The notes: generated by a model from the letters alone, not told the origin. A stretch of DNA of 64,000 nt from Pithys albifrons albifrons (GCF_047495875.1 NC_092458.1:6011439-6075438); one strand, 5' to 3'; shown: positions 13,030 to 24,931, counted from the first letter of the stretch. Made by a program: numbers and translations.

Positions 13030-15041
13030 AGAATAAATTGTTGTTATATTGTAATTGACAATGTGTGTTGATCATATTTCACGTTATGTTTATATAAAAA
13101 TTACATTAAACCTCACTGGGAACCATTGAACATGTTGAAGATGATTGTAACCACGTGCAGAGATCTAGGAACATTTGGGAGAGTTTCTGCTGTCGTTTTA
13201 AGAAACTTAAATGCCCTGAAGTGTTATTTATTCAGTGACACATGATGAATTGTTCTATGACAACTAGTTGATTGCAACTTAAAAATAAATTAAAGCCTCT
13301 CTCTGGGTCTCCTGGTCAATTTTGATATAGAACACTCTTGGTTGCCTGGGATGTGCAACATTTAAAGAACCAATTAACATTATACAACTCTGGCAAAGTT
13401 TACCATCATCATTCTTGCTCTTCACTTTCTTGCCTTGTATTTTGTGTCTTTCCTCATCCTTTATCTGTTATAGATCTGTTTCTCATGTTAATTAAAGGCA
13501 GTTTAGTTCTCAATGGGTGGAAGTATTTGTTAGTGTATTTGCTAGAGGGCTGATGCGCCAAGGATGCCGCCATATCCTTCTTGTCTGGACTGCCACACCA
13601 CGGGTACAGGTGGGGAATACCAAATGGCTTCTGTATTGCTGGCTTTTATCCACAGATGGCCCAGTCTCACTTCAGACTGCAGACACAGTCAGCTGCCTTC
13701 AGTTGCATTTGCTTCTATCCCTACATGGGTAGAATCACATGCCCCAGTGCATAGAGAGATAACTAATATTCTTTCCTGAATCAAAAATTTGCTGAAAGTG
13801 GATGAAATGTTCTTTTTCACTACTTGCTGCAATTGGAAATAAGGGTTTGAACAGATCAGTTCAATGTAAGCGCTTCTTTTCTACTTAGAATTGATTTGGA
13901 ATGACAATTTAAGTGAGAGAGATTTTGGCACAGTAATGTTCACATTCATACCAATCTCATAAGCTACAGGGGGAAAGTGTGGGTTTATGGTTTGGGTTCT
14001 TTTTTGGCGGGGGGTGGTGGTGGTGGTGTGGTTGCTTTTTGGTTTTGTTTTGGTTTGTTTTTTCTTTCTGTAAGAAGACCACTTTGCTTATTCTCAGAAT
14101 AACCTGGGGCTACTGCAGAGTGGATGAGGCTTTGGCTGTAGCATTAATACCCACACAATGTAATGATCCAGTTGTGCACAATGAATCCTTCATTCTGTGC
14201 TGCAGCCTTTGTAGATTATGATGCTGGTTGGTAGAGTTGCCGTCCCTGTGGGAATCAAAGCACCCACTCATTTCCACTTCTGGTGAGGAAATTAATATCC
14301 TATTCATGTAGCTCTATATTGCTTTTAATTGGTTTACTATTGAACTACCAACTGCCTGAATGAAATGTGGGGAAGTGCATTTCTAGAAGGCAGTTTGTCT
14401 CTGGACAGTTACAGAGTGTTTATTTCTGTGTCACAGGGGGGAATATCTTGTGTAGAAAACTGTATTTTCAGCTAAATTAATGAACCTTTAATGAAACAAT
14501 GAGCATTGTTTCCTTAAGTAGAATTACTGACAAGGATCGTACCACTATCTTGGGTGGAAACTCTTCTGCCCAATAAAAAAATGTGTAAATCTTTATGAAT
14601 TTCACATCAGGAGCAATCAGGGAGAGCTGGCAGCATAAAAGATGTGAATAATACTTTTCAACTTTACCAGCCCCTTTATTAACTCCTGAGAACAGAGGCT
14701 GTTTGGGGCAGAAAGTCCTTGGAGGTGCAGTTCTGTACTCATATCTACTTCAGAAATGTCACCCAACTCTCTTCCCCCTGAACTTTGGGCTGAAGGGCCA
14801 AATGAAAGAGGGTCTGCCAGCTGCTGTGGAGTTGTGCTGGAGGGGTGGCCTTAGCTGATGACAGAGTTGATGTGGAAGTGCCACACCCACAGGTTTGGTG
14901 AGGTCTGCACCTGACAGTCTCAGTGGGGTAAAAAGAAGTTACAAAACTATGAATGATGATGAAAAATCCCAGGATTTTTCTCTCAGTACTTCTTTTCTTT
15001 CTGCCCTCCACTCTGGAATGGATTATCTCCATTTCTTCAAA
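13030..15041. other. Unique non-coding DNA with simple tracts
   Basis: No gene seen. A GGT/TGG-type microsatellite sits at about 14008-14032, next to a T/G-rich run at 14036-14070. Open frames around 13,517-13,780 and 14,110-14,307 overlap on several frames and show no protein-like pattern. Confidence 0.6.
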
Positions 15042-15053
15042 TATGGATGGAAT
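15042..15053. repeat. Target-site duplication, left copy (SINE copy 1)
   Basis: TATGGATGGAAT at 15042-15053 is repeated exactly at 15433-15444, immediately outside the two ends of the SINE. A perfect 12-bp duplication is the hallmark of target-primed reverse transcription and fixes both ends of the insertion. Confidence 0.9.
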
Positions 15054-15257
15054 GTATGTATGTATGTATTTGTATGGCCAGACTTCACGAACGCAGATTT
15101 GGGAAGGGCTCTCCCCATGTGGGTGTGCCCTTCCAGCCTGCACAGTGGATTTTAGGTGAGGCTCAGCGTGCACAGAACTGGCCCCCCCGTTTAACTCCTC
15201 AGGTCCATCTGCCACGGCCGAGTGAGCTTGGACAGTGACAGGGAAGTCCTCGTGACT

Positions 15258-15324
15258 GTCACAGCACCCTGTACTGACCGGGGCTGACCCTGCTGAGCAT
15301 CTGAGATCTGATGGGATGGGATGG
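15258..15324 (-). repeat. 5S rRNA-like segment inside SINE copy 1
   Basis: On the minus strand this reads like vertebrate 5S rRNA: AGATCTCAGATGCTCAGCAG, then GGTCAGCCCCGGTCAGTAC, joined directly to AGGGTGCTGTGAC. The roughly 25 nt that in 5S rRNA separate GTTAGTAC from CGGGTGCTGTAG, which include the internal C-box promoter element, are missing. It is therefore not a 5S gene but a 5S-derived module. Confidence 0.8.
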
Positions 15325-15351
15325 CAGGGAGGCATTGAACTGCCAGGGGAC

Positions 15352-15430
15352 GGTCCCCACTGAGATTGGAACTCAGGTCCTTCAGATTCAGAGAGTCCAG
15401 AGTGCTCTCCATTACACCACGGGACCTCCC
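15352..15430 (-). repeat. tRNA-Gln(CTG)-like head of SINE copy 1
   Basis: On the minus strand the order GTGGTGTAATGG, AGCACTCTGGACTCT, GAGTTCCAATCTCAGTGGGG follows the D-arm, anticodon arm and T-arm of tRNA-Gln-CTG. The anticodon loop region carries extra bases and the acceptor stem no longer pairs, so this is the SINE promoter rather than a working tRNA gene. Confidence 0.8.
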
Positions 15431-15432
15431 CT

Positions 15433-15444
15433 TATGGATGGAAT
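15433..15444. repeat. Target-site duplication, right copy (SINE copy 1)
   Basis: TATGGATGGAAT, identical to 15042-15053. Confidence 0.9.
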
Positions 15445-15975
15445 AATAAAAAGGATAAAGCAAACTCCATTGCACCTTGTCCATGACTCCATCAAGATCT
15501 CATGAGGTAGTCAGATGTCTGATACAATTGGTGTGCTACTGAATCAAACTGTTCCACAAATGTCTCTGGTACTGCAGTAAATTATATAAGGAATTCAGTC
15601 AATGATATTCTGGACAAAGGCAGTGAAATACTCGTCCCTCAGAACGGTATCAGGATACACTCCTGCTGTTCAAGGTGTAAAGGTGTTCCTCAAACCACCT
15701 GTAGGTATTAGACATCCCATGGCTTGTTTTGTAAAGTGTGGTATAGCTCATAGTCCTTGCCACATCTCAACATACGTATACACATCCTGGGAAACTAAGT
15801 CCATCCACAGTGTTTTCAATTCTCAAAAAGAAGAAATACATTAATGTTATGTATTTAGGAGGGTTCTTGACATAATCCGCTCAGGCGACTGGGACTTGCT
15901 GGTCTGTGTCGCTCACCTCGATTCTCCCATAGAGATCCCAGTAATGTATGTTTGATAAATCATGTCCCCAGAAAA
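15445..15975. other. Unique non-coding DNA between SINE and CR1
   Basis: No gene or recognisable element. The open frame at 15602-15844 has no coding character that I can see. Confidence 0.55.
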
Positions 15976-16310
15976 GCATCTAGTTTTGACTTAAAGAGCT
16001 CTAGAAACCAAGAACACCCCCCACCACTTACTCTGTTAGTTAATATTTTCACTATTAAAACCATGTCCCTAATTCCTGATCAGCCTCAGCTTCCAACCAT
16101 TGTTTCTTGACATGCTTTTCCCTGGTGGATTAAACAGTCCTCTCCCACCCGGAAAAGCTTCCCCCAGAGGTCCTTAGATACTCTAATCCAGTGATGTCTG
16201 AGTCTTCTTCCTGGCAAGTTTTTAAAATGCCTTGTAGCACAATGTTATCTCCAGCTCTGGAATAATTTTTGCAGTTCTTTTTTGAGACTTCTGCATTTTC
16301 AAAATCCATT
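15976..16310 (-). mobile_element. Ancient CR1 LINE 3' fragment
   Basis: The plus strand reads as the complement of an old CR1 3' region. It has CATCTAGTTTTGACTTAAAG, then a CCACCACTTACTCTGTTAGT region, then CAGCCTCAGCTTCCAACCAT followed by TGTTTCTTGACATGC and GGATTAAACAGTCCTCTCC. It continues into the AGGTCCTTAGATACT block typical of amniote CR1 copies. The match is spread over more than 300 bp with many substitutions and gaps, so the insertion is old. No coding capacity remains. Confidence 0.75.
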
Positions 16311-16319
16311 TTAAAGGCT

Positions 16320-17267
16320 TTGCAGGCTTGATGGGATATGTAGTGGGGGAAGAGTCATACACAAACCCGTACTATGGAAGTCCTATAGTTTGGACTGATG
16401 TCATTGTAACTACTACATGGAATAAAATGCAGGTGTAGCTTTTTGCACATTAGAAAATACTTGAAAATAAGTTCTCCACACATGTAACTGAAACAAATGT
16501 TACACCTGTATGACTTGAAAAGGTGTGCACTTTGTTAGAACAATACTAATGAATTTTTTGCTTTTGTAACCAACCCCCAAAACAGAGAAATTCTTGTGGT
16601 CTGACCTGAAATACATCTATTTTTCCTTTTGGCAACATGTATTAAAAGAAACTCTTTCAGGCTGACCATGAAATTTTCTGAAACAAACAGTGTTGATTAA
16701 AAAATACTACTGCAATTTTACACTTCTAAATTTTTTTCTCCATTTTCTACTGCAACTAATTGCAGGGTTGGACTGAGTAATTTGTAAATGGACAGGCATA
16801 TCAGTTGATAATATGATTTCTTACAGTAAGCAAAGGAAGTCTGTGCAGCTGAATACACAGTCTGGTATAAAAGGCTGCTTCAAAGTCACAGCTCCCTTAA
16901 AGGAGGGTGTAGACAGGGGCATGATGGGGACAGGGGGTATTTCCCAATGCCCTGTCTAGGGAGAGCAAAAGGAGCTCTTTGGTTTGAGTATGAAGACAAT
17001 GAAAGCTGGAAAGGGAAGAGGGAAAGAGACTGGGAGCAGAAAAAGGGGAAAGAAAAGGGAAGGGAAAGAAGCCCTGAGTGGCTCAGTAAAAAGAAAATGT
17101 CAACCCATCTGCAACATTCAGAGACTGAGAAGATGGGTCAGGTGCCAGGAATGTCCACTGAGGAAGAGAAGAAGCAGAGAGACTCATTGAGCAAGAAGAG
17201 GGTCTTCAGTGAAGTTTTAGGTGGGCAGGGGGTTTTGATGGCGCTCAGGAGATGACAGACCATGTGA
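16320..17267. other. Unique DNA with a purine-rich tract and a TATA-like box
   Basis: A TATAAAAGG sequence lies at about 16866. It is followed by a strongly purine-rich stretch at about 17000-17080 (repeated GGGAAA/GGAAAG on the plus strand). Overlapping open frames at 16,947-17,255 come from this purine-rich composition (Lys/Glu/Arg codons) and are not taken as genes. One TATA-like box without CpG enrichment is weak evidence for a promoter. Confidence 0.5.
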
Positions 17268-17272
17268 AGAGG

Positions 17273-17900
17273 TGTTATGGTTTAGCTTGGGAAAATGCCA
17301 ACTGCCCAATTGCCTGTCAGAGCCCCCCAGCCCGCCCCCAATGGGCGGAGATAAGGAAGGGAGATAAAAACCCCAAAACTAGAAGGGGAACTTTGAAATG
17401 GCAAGGTTTTTATATTTACACAGAAGAAAAGAAAATTTAAACCAGAATATAACACATATATATACAAATGTGAAAAGAAATAATAACACCTTTACCGAGT
17501 TGCCCAACCTAATAATACAGATTCTAGCCACCCAAACCCCCAGAAAACCTCCCAAAAACTCTTCCAGAGAAACCTCCCAGCAAGAGAAGAGAGAAATTAA
17601 CAAGAAAATGTTCACCTCCCTAGATAACACAGTGCAGATGGTGGCAAGGCCTAATCTCAGGGAAGTCAGGGTCGTGCGTTCTCACGGGGCTGAGGCGAAG
17701 GCCAAACGAGACAGAAGCTCCTCCTCTCTCTCTTTTTGTACCTCTTGACACTTCTTGATGATGTCAAATGATATGAAATACCTCTATGGTTGCTTAATCA
17801 GGTGATGCTTGCCCCTTCTAATCTATGTCACATCCTTTGGGCCTGCTAAAAACTGAGGCCTAGATAAGGCCTAACTGAAACTGATGCCAAAACTACCACA
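17273..17900 (-). mobile_element. Solo LTR of an avian endogenous retrovirus
   Basis: A 628-bp unit with retroviral LTR ends. On the minus strand it opens TGTGGTAGTTTTGGCATC and closes CTAAACCATAACA, that is TG...CA. The flanking pentamers AGAGG (17268-17272) and AGAAG (17901-17905) differ at one base, consistent with an aged 5-bp target duplication. The minus strand is chosen because its ends match those of the plus-strand LTR at 26572-27100 (TGTNNTAGTTT at the start, AAACC...ACA at the end). An A/T-rich ATATAAAAACC lies in the minus-strand sequence near 17410-17425 and could be a TATA element. No gag, pol or env sequence adjoins it, so it is a solo LTR left by recombination. A 5-bp duplication suits the ERVL group but does not prove it. 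Confidence 0.72.
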
Positions 17901-17905
17901 AGAAG

Positions 17906-20900
17906 GATTGAGGAAGGCTCCTAACAGGGCCTGGGCTGTGTGGGGGTATGGCAACAAATGGGAAAGGAGGGATGGGATAGGGCAGGGGACAGAAGGCTGA
18001 AAGGCGGGAGGTTGAAATTCAGTGGGAGCCTGGTAAGACCAGGACTGATGATCAGGCAGGTTTAAATGCAGGGAGGGAGTCAGAGCCTGGCAGCAGAAAA
18101 TAAATCACAGATCTCCATGAATTCCATGTAGCAAATGCATGACTGTTATGAACACTTCTCTGCCATCACACGCTCTGTGAATCACTGCCGTGGCTTCAAC
18201 AGTGACATTTGCATGTGTCAGGCCTGGGCATGTCATGTCATGCCAGCAAGGGGTGTAAAAAACACCATTAGGGAGAACACAACTCAGTTTAAGTGGCTTG
18301 TCTGATACTGTGTCAGAACTGCAGCAGACAAATTGACAAATCCATTGACAAATCCAGTTCTCCAGACAGGCTTGTATGCACTCAACTGTGTTGAGGTCAG
18401 TGAGGTCCACAATAAGGATAAAGCTCATTTTAGGTTTTGGGCTCCCTGAAGACCCAGCAGATTGTAAGTACGCAAAGCTGTGAAGCCTCATCATTATGCT
18501 GGGGATGTTTCTTGGGTGCTGGCTGAGTGGTGACTGCCTCTGCTACAGCATTTTGTGTCACCCTCTTGCTTGTGCTTCCCTTCTCCCATTGATTTGATAG
18601 ATCCAGTCATTATCATCCTATTTCCTAGGCAGAGTGTATCTTCCATAGGACAGCACTGCTTCTTCAGCTGTGCTTTACCCTGGGTACAATAGACTGGCAC
18701 TGACTCCTGCTGGGAAGAGTGGGTAGAGTGGTTTAGAGAATTGCCATCCAGAAAGGAACCAGTGATTGCATTATTCCCCTTCAAACCATCCTCCACACTC
18801 CCTAGCCAGCTGCTGTTGCCTAACTGGGTCCAGATGGTTTCATCTCGGCTTGATGTTTTCTCCTAGTGTGCATTTATAATGTCATCAGCCCATGCAGCAG
18901 CCAACTGTTGTGATTGGGGAATGTTACTGTCATTACCTTCCTCTGCTTGGCAGTGTGATGGTTATGTTTTGTCTCAAGTTAAATTGCACATTTCTTAGGG
19001 TTTTTCCCTGTGTACTTGTAATGGGTCATTGAAATTGTGCTCTGTGTCTGTCTACAGCCGGTTTGTCCATAGAATAAGCCATGGTGGGAGAATAGGACAG
19101 GGAGCAAGTTAGTACTGGATTTGCTAAACTGCCAGCTCCTTGAAGAGCAGGGACTCCTGGTTCAAGCTAGAGCAGGCAGGAGGTGAGTGGGAGAGAGGAA
19201 AGTACCTGCAAGTTGAGGTGAAGTAAGGGACTATTTTGTTTGAGTTTTGGAAAAGGTATGTACTTGTGGATTAATCTTCCCATCTCCCTCCTGTGGCGTC
19301 CTTTGTCTAAGAGGGTCTCTTGCTACACCCACAATTGTATGTGGGTGAGCTGAAGTCCTGCATGCACTGTCCTAAGTTGGATGAGGAACTGCTCTCCCCT
19401 CATTTCCATTCTCCCTCTGGGGGAGAAACAAAAAGTCAGATTTCTTCTGTGGCAACAGAGATGTGAAAACATGAGTCTGCCTTCCTCACTATGAGCAACC
19501 AGTGGGGAATGTGTGGGAACACAGGAATGGCTGGCAACTACAGCACTCTGTTTATCTGGCTCTGAGTCTTCCTGCAGCAGTGATCTCAAATCAAGGAACA
19601 CATTTGCTTGATTATGGCCTTGTTAATTCTTTATTTGGCATTTATTAAAAGTCTAAACTGTGCTTAGAAAATACCCAGTGATTAATGATCACTCATTAGT
19701 GAACAAGGAAGCTTGAAGGATGGCTCAGTTACTTTTGGCAGAAGTAACAGAGGTTTTACCTTTTTACATGTTCTGGTAGAAATAACAAGATTATTTTGAA
19801 TGCTGTGGGGGTCACCTCAGGTAAAGAATTTTAGGCTGAGGGTGTGAAGCTAGTGACTACCCTCCATGGCTGCTTCTACTTCCTACATGGATGATGCAGC
19901 TTATCTTCAAGGGTTGCCTAAGCAGTCCACATCACTTTAGCAAGTCACTGCAGGTACTTCTGTGGCTTGATCCTGACTTGTACCACATAGGTAGAGAGCT
20001 TATACCATGCAATCATCTTTGTAGCAGTTCTGGTATTCAAACTGTGGACTTTTAGTGTGCACAGATGGGAGAGATCCCTGCTGGATAGTACTTATAAGGT
20101 GCTCTGCCAGAGAAATTTTTTTTTCATTTCAGAGAATTAAGTGGGCTGCTGATTTTGTTTTTGTTACCCTGCTGACTGTGGGCAGGACAGCCATTTATCA
20201 CCCTTCATTGCCTTGACCCCATCCCTTCTCTGAAAAAGGGCACAGATGAGCTTGTTTTGAATGCAGATGCATGTGGAAGTATTTCCAGGGAAGACAGTTT
20301 GTAAAGTTATCCAGGAAAATGAAAAGTCAGACAGGATAGATACACTGAGATACCTTGGTTGCACTAAAATGGGTGAGGAAACCTTCAGCATCTGGGAAAA
20401 GTGGAATATTGGACTTATTTTGAAATAAATGTGTGCTATATGTACATATATTTGTTGCATGTGTTTGGGAAACACAGAAGTACAAGTTGCATTCTGTTAA
20501 AATAATTGATATTTTTCTACGGGACACTGAACAGTAATATTCTCCCTTTCCCATAGAGAATATTGCATGGAGCAGTAGGCATTCCTTTGAGCATCACTTG
20601 GACAGAAAGTTCTTTAAAAGAAAATGCAAAGAAAAGGAAAAAAAACCCCTCACTCTGCCTGAATCCTCTCATAGGCAGCCAATAAACCAGCCTTCAAAGA
20701 GACTTCTGAGACTGACTGACAAAAGGTCGCCTTTGGGCATGGTAGCTTCACAAAGCTGGCTCCTGATTGTAGCAGATATCTGTTGGAAAAAGATATTTTG
20801 CTTTCTGTGCAGGGAAGGGAGATCTGTAAAAAAACAGTTAGATGATCCTTGGGAGTTATGAGCTGTGCAGGGTTTGGTAAAATTCAGCATAAGCTTGATG

Positions 20901-21639
20901 TCTGGCACATTTTGAATATCTCTCAGAATTATGTCTGCAATAGCTGCATGTTCCCTCTCCCATGGTAGCTGTATGTTGGCAGAGGGTGGTCTGCCACCAG
21001 CACAGCACATCTACAATCACCAATCCCAACAGCCCCTGTGGGTGGAAGCAGCTGGGTGAGTGATATATGGGGATTTCTACATTGTGTCTCCTTTTGTTTG
21101 TGTCCACTTTTTTTAGTGTTGTAACATCAAAAGGAAAGGTCAGGGCTGTTCCCTTGATCATTATTAATGAAAGATATTTGACAGGTTTGTAGAGTGGCTG
21201 TGATGACTTTGGTCCAGCTGTATGATGAGAGATTCCCAAATTCTCATCCTGACATGAGCCATGTATCTTCAAGGAAGAGATACACATGATAGAATTTCTT
21301 TTCACTGAAGTGTAACCCTCATCTCACTCATGTTATTTTCTAATACCCTTTTTTACAAGTCCATTGTTGCTGCAGGACTGTGTTTTGTATGGCCAGCAAA
21401 GATAAGCACAAAGGAATTTATGCTATGTGGTGCCACTTTGACATTCATGCACTTTGGACCTTCCATCCCCCACTTAACAAATGCCATATTGATTGAAGGC
21501 TTAAGACGAATCATGATCATTAATAATACCCAAAGCTTTCTTACGATGGTCCCATTTCTGACTGACAAGAGCCTACATTTGTAATGCGTATAATGAAATG
21601 GTGGTTGCTTTTGATTTTGTGAGTCTGGTAGGTTTGTGC
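17906..21639. other. Unique non-coding DNA
   Basis: No exon or repeat recognised. The longest frame (18105-18494, minus, 129 codons) has a biased, Cys- and Trp-rich translation with no domain I know. The frame at 20856-21305 (minus, 149 codons) is likewise unconvincing. Confidence 0.55.
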
Positions 21640-21893
21640 TATGACTTGTGCCAGACATTCTCATGGAGCACATCATCCTGAATGCCATCACATGGCCCGT
21701 GCAGGACAACCTGGGATCAGGCCCAGCCAACATGGGTTTTTGAAAGGCAGGTCCTGCATGACCAACCTGATCTTCTATGACAAGGTGACCCAATTGGTGG
21801 ATGAGAGAAAAACTGTGAATGTTGTCTGTCTAGAGTTTAGTAAAGTGTTTGACACTCTTCCAACCTGGATGATTCTGTGATTCTGCAATTCTG
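21640..21893 (+). pseudogene. CR1 LINE fragment: RT motif A joined to the 3' tail
   Basis: The translation of 21,700-21,860 matches the CR1 ORF2 reverse transcriptase around its first catalytic block: QHGFLKGRSCMTNLIFYDK, then VTQLVDERKTVNVVCLEFSK. At motif A the expected Asp is Glu (codon 21833-21835, giving CLEFSKVFD). Right after this block the sequence jumps, at about 21858, to the CR1 3' terminus: TTCCAACCTGGATGATTCTG and TGATTCTGCAATTCTG. All of the RT downstream of motif A and most of the 3' UTR are missing. The copy is 5'-truncated, internally deleted and unable to make a working enzyme. The upstream bases (CATGGAGCACATCATCCTG) are also CR1-like. Confidence 0.85.
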
Positions 21894-24735
21894 TTTAGAG
21901 TTCTTGGGGCATTTTCTTATCTGTAGGAGGGTCTGAGATTCTGTATGGCACAGCTGAGAGAGGCTGATTGCTGGGATAGCTCCCAGTATACATTGTCTTA
22001 CAGATGTTGCATTTGCTTGCTCATGCAATGATCCTTCTAGTAGCTTAAGGTGAGGAAGAGCCCTTGGCATGGATATGAAAGTAGCAGTTGGGCTGCTCTC
22101 AGCCAGCACAGGTGGGAGCCAAATAAATACAAAAAGAAATTTCTTTGAGACACACCCTTTTCCAGCCCCTCATTCCTACAGGAGCCCCAGTTCAACAGTA
22201 CAGATCCTCACCTACTCTGAGCCTTATTCCATCACTGAGTTAGCAGTAGCATGTTCCCTCTTTGATGAAAAGCCCTTTTCATCTCCCATTGTATATTGAC
22301 CATGACTGTGCCACACCTAAGTGCTGGACTAGTGGATTAAAGCTGGCAGAGCCACCACTTACTCTGCTTTCTGTGAAGGCTGCTCTGACTGGAGTACTCT
22401 GAAGAAAGACATGACTGACCATGACTGACTATAGTACTTCAGACAAGGTAAACACCAAACGGTCAAGATGTTTCTGTATCAACATTCAAAGACAAATCCT
22501 GAGAGCAATTCATTACTAGATCCTTTGAGTATCAAACTAGCAGGTCCTCTGGGAGTGAGGATTTGATGGACCTGAAGTTTAGCCTTAGTTGCTCTTTTTG
22601 TGAGCATGTGAACTCATGACGATCACAGTCCCTTGAGGAGCCATTCTCCATAGGACATCACAGCTGTAGGAGCTTTTCAGGTGGTGAGGGTGGCAACAAT
22701 TGTCCTGGAAGTGCTCCAGTACCAGTCAATCAGCTCAGCTAAGGATTTAGCCCTGTGTTTGTATAGCCGGCAACTTCAGCAGAGTTTAATGAAGTTGGAA
22801 CTGCCTTTTAATTTTTTTTTGGTAGTCAGGCTAGAGTTACGATTATAATTCGGACCTGATTCTGAAAAGAATCTTATCTCTTTGTGATTGGGTGCATGAT
22901 TTAATTCAGTTTAATTTAATTTTGACACCATCAAGATTCTCATTTAAAGTGCTCATTTCCAAGTGTATAAATCTATAGAAGCGACACTGACTCAGAACCT
23001 TTACCAGGAAGGCTGTCATAACTAATGCCTATTAGTTAAATTAATGTAACAATGTGCACTTTTAGTACTTAGGAAAGAATCAACTACTCAAATATAAACC
23101 ACAAAGACCTGCAAATGGCCATTTAATTAAACTCATTTATTTTCTTTCCAGTTGCTTTCTCTAAAATTTCTTTCTTCCTCTGGTAAGGTGTTCTTACAAG
23201 ACAATGTGGATTTAAAATAGTAAAATCAAGGAGAGGCCAAGTTATGGCATAATGAGCATATTAAAACTTACTCAGTACTCTGTTCTGAGTGAAACTCTAT
23301 TTCTATTATAAAATGCAGAGGAAATTGAATTAATTTGAAAATGTTTGTGTGGTGAAAGGTGAACACAAAGTCTTCACTGGATGCTGATACGTGTGAGTAG
23401 CAAGCCGGGAAATGTGGTCTTGCAATCACTCTTTGAATTACCTGTAAGTTCTATGAATTGTTATGTTATGTTGGAGCATCTTAACTCTAGTTTCATTTTT
23501 TGAAATCTGTCCATTTTTCTTCACAGTAATCTTCAAATGATCTTTGTTTTTAAGTATGTAAAGGAGGCACAGAAAATGCAGAGAAGCTGGGATATGTCTG
23601 GAGTTCATGTGACTTATTGCAGGTACCTTCAGCCACTGGAGCACTGTGAACTTTTCTGGTTGTTGCCACTTGAATCCCCTGAGGCACAAGAATAAGAACT
23701 TTATAATTCCATGCTGTGGTCTTGGTAGAAGAGCCGTGTCTGGAGCTAACCACCAGTGCTGTTTGATGATTAATAAAAAAATGCTTTTTTCAGAGAAATC
23801 AAAGTGGATATATCAACTGTAGACTTTTAGTGCTCTGAATTATTAATAATCAATTAGCAGCAATTATTTAACACATTTAATAAAGGCTACTATGGCCACC
23901 ATTTTGCACTTCCTCAAAACTATAAGAAAAATGGTTTTTTGCATAAAGACTAGAATATCAGCTTTGAGTAAAAGACACAAGTCTGTAACTATAAATAAAT
24001 ATGTAGCATGTCCATTGTGGGCTTTACAAATGTGCTAAGTACATTGAGTTAATTGGTGATTAATTAAGGATAAAGTGTACAGATAGTCTAAACATATTGA
24101 TTGCCAACTCCTCCTTTTCCTGGAACAGAATCAGTGTGCAACGCCGAACTGAATTAAAATAAAAGAGCACTACAGAATATAATTTCTGCTGCAGACTGAA
24201 GATATTTTTATGGCATGGCATGCTACTGGAATAGAGCAATAGTCATCAACCACTGTTTAGAGCATGCAGCACACTTTGTGTTCTAGAAATCAGGAAGATC
24301 TATAGAGAGTACACATAGTTAAAGGAGATAGCATCACCATAAAACTGTGAATTTATTATAATTATAAATAGCTATGGCCAGAATAAACCCTCCATATCTG
24401 TTAAAGGACTGATTTTCAGAAAGAAAAAGAAATAAACTGGCTACAGAGCACATGAACTCTGGATATTAGAGGCCTAAGATGAGGCATTAGAAACTGCGAA
24501 TACAGAGCAATGCATGTTCTGTGAAACTAAAAATGCCAGAGGAAGCATAAAGTGGTGCTCCAAGAAGTTATACATTATCCTGTAATTTTTTTCAGGTAGA
24601 GTGGATATTTGGCACTTTCCTTGTAAATGGACTTGAAACTTTGTGGCTCAGCTTAATAAAACCTAGGCTGATGAAAGTTATTGTTTATGGTGTCCTTTGT
24701 TTTACACGAAGGTGATTGTATTCTTTGCTGCATTC
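21894..24735. other. Unique non-coding DNA
   Basis: Nothing recognised apart from a short ATGACTGACC repetition at about 22410-22431. The interval is AT-rich at 22,800-24,400. Open frames are short and overlapping. Confidence 0.55.
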
Positions 24736-24745
24736 ACAATGAATT
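24736..24745. repeat. Target-site duplication, left copy (SINE copy 2)
   Basis: ACAATGAATT at 24736-24745 recurs at 25102-25111 outside the other end of the SINE. The match extends three more bases (TAT) after one mismatch. Confidence 0.88.
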
Positions 24746-24931
24746 GTATGTATGGCCAAACTTCGCGAACGCAGATTTGGGAAGGGCTCTCCCCACGTGC
24801 CCTTCCAGCCTGTGCAGTGTATTTTTTAGGTGAGGCACAGCATGCGCAGAACTGGCCCCACCGTTTAAGTCCCAAGGTCCATCTGCCACGGCCGAGCGAG
24901 CTTGGACGGTGACAGTGAAGTCCTCAGGACT

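Larger units (their letters stand above)
15054..15432 (-). mobile_element. Composite tRNA-Gln/5S SINE, copy 1
   Basis: A non-autonomous retrotransposon of about 379 bp, read on the minus strand. From its 5' end it has: a tRNA-Gln-like head (15352-15430) with an A-box region GTGGTGTAATGG and a B-box GAGTTCCAATC; a 5S rRNA-like segment (15258-15324) containing GATGCTCAGCAGGGTCA; a body of unknown origin (about 15110-15250); and a conserved 3' end around AAATCTGCGTTCGTGAAG, closed by an ATAC-type microsatellite (15054-15075). Perfect 12-bp target duplications flank it. By eye it matches the second copy at 24746-25101 at about nine in ten positions, and many differences are CG to TG/CA changes expected from CpG decay. 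Open frames across this interval are by-products. It makes no protein, and its movement would depend on a LINE in trans. Confidence 0.87.

Noticed and set aside
14745..15335. 196-codon minus-strand frame and other frames across 14,895-15,484
   Set aside because: They run through the composite SINE and its flanks; a SINE does not encode protein.
16866..16874. TATAAAAGG as a core promoter
   Set aside because: A single TATA-like word with no CpG enrichment, no downstream exon and no other support.
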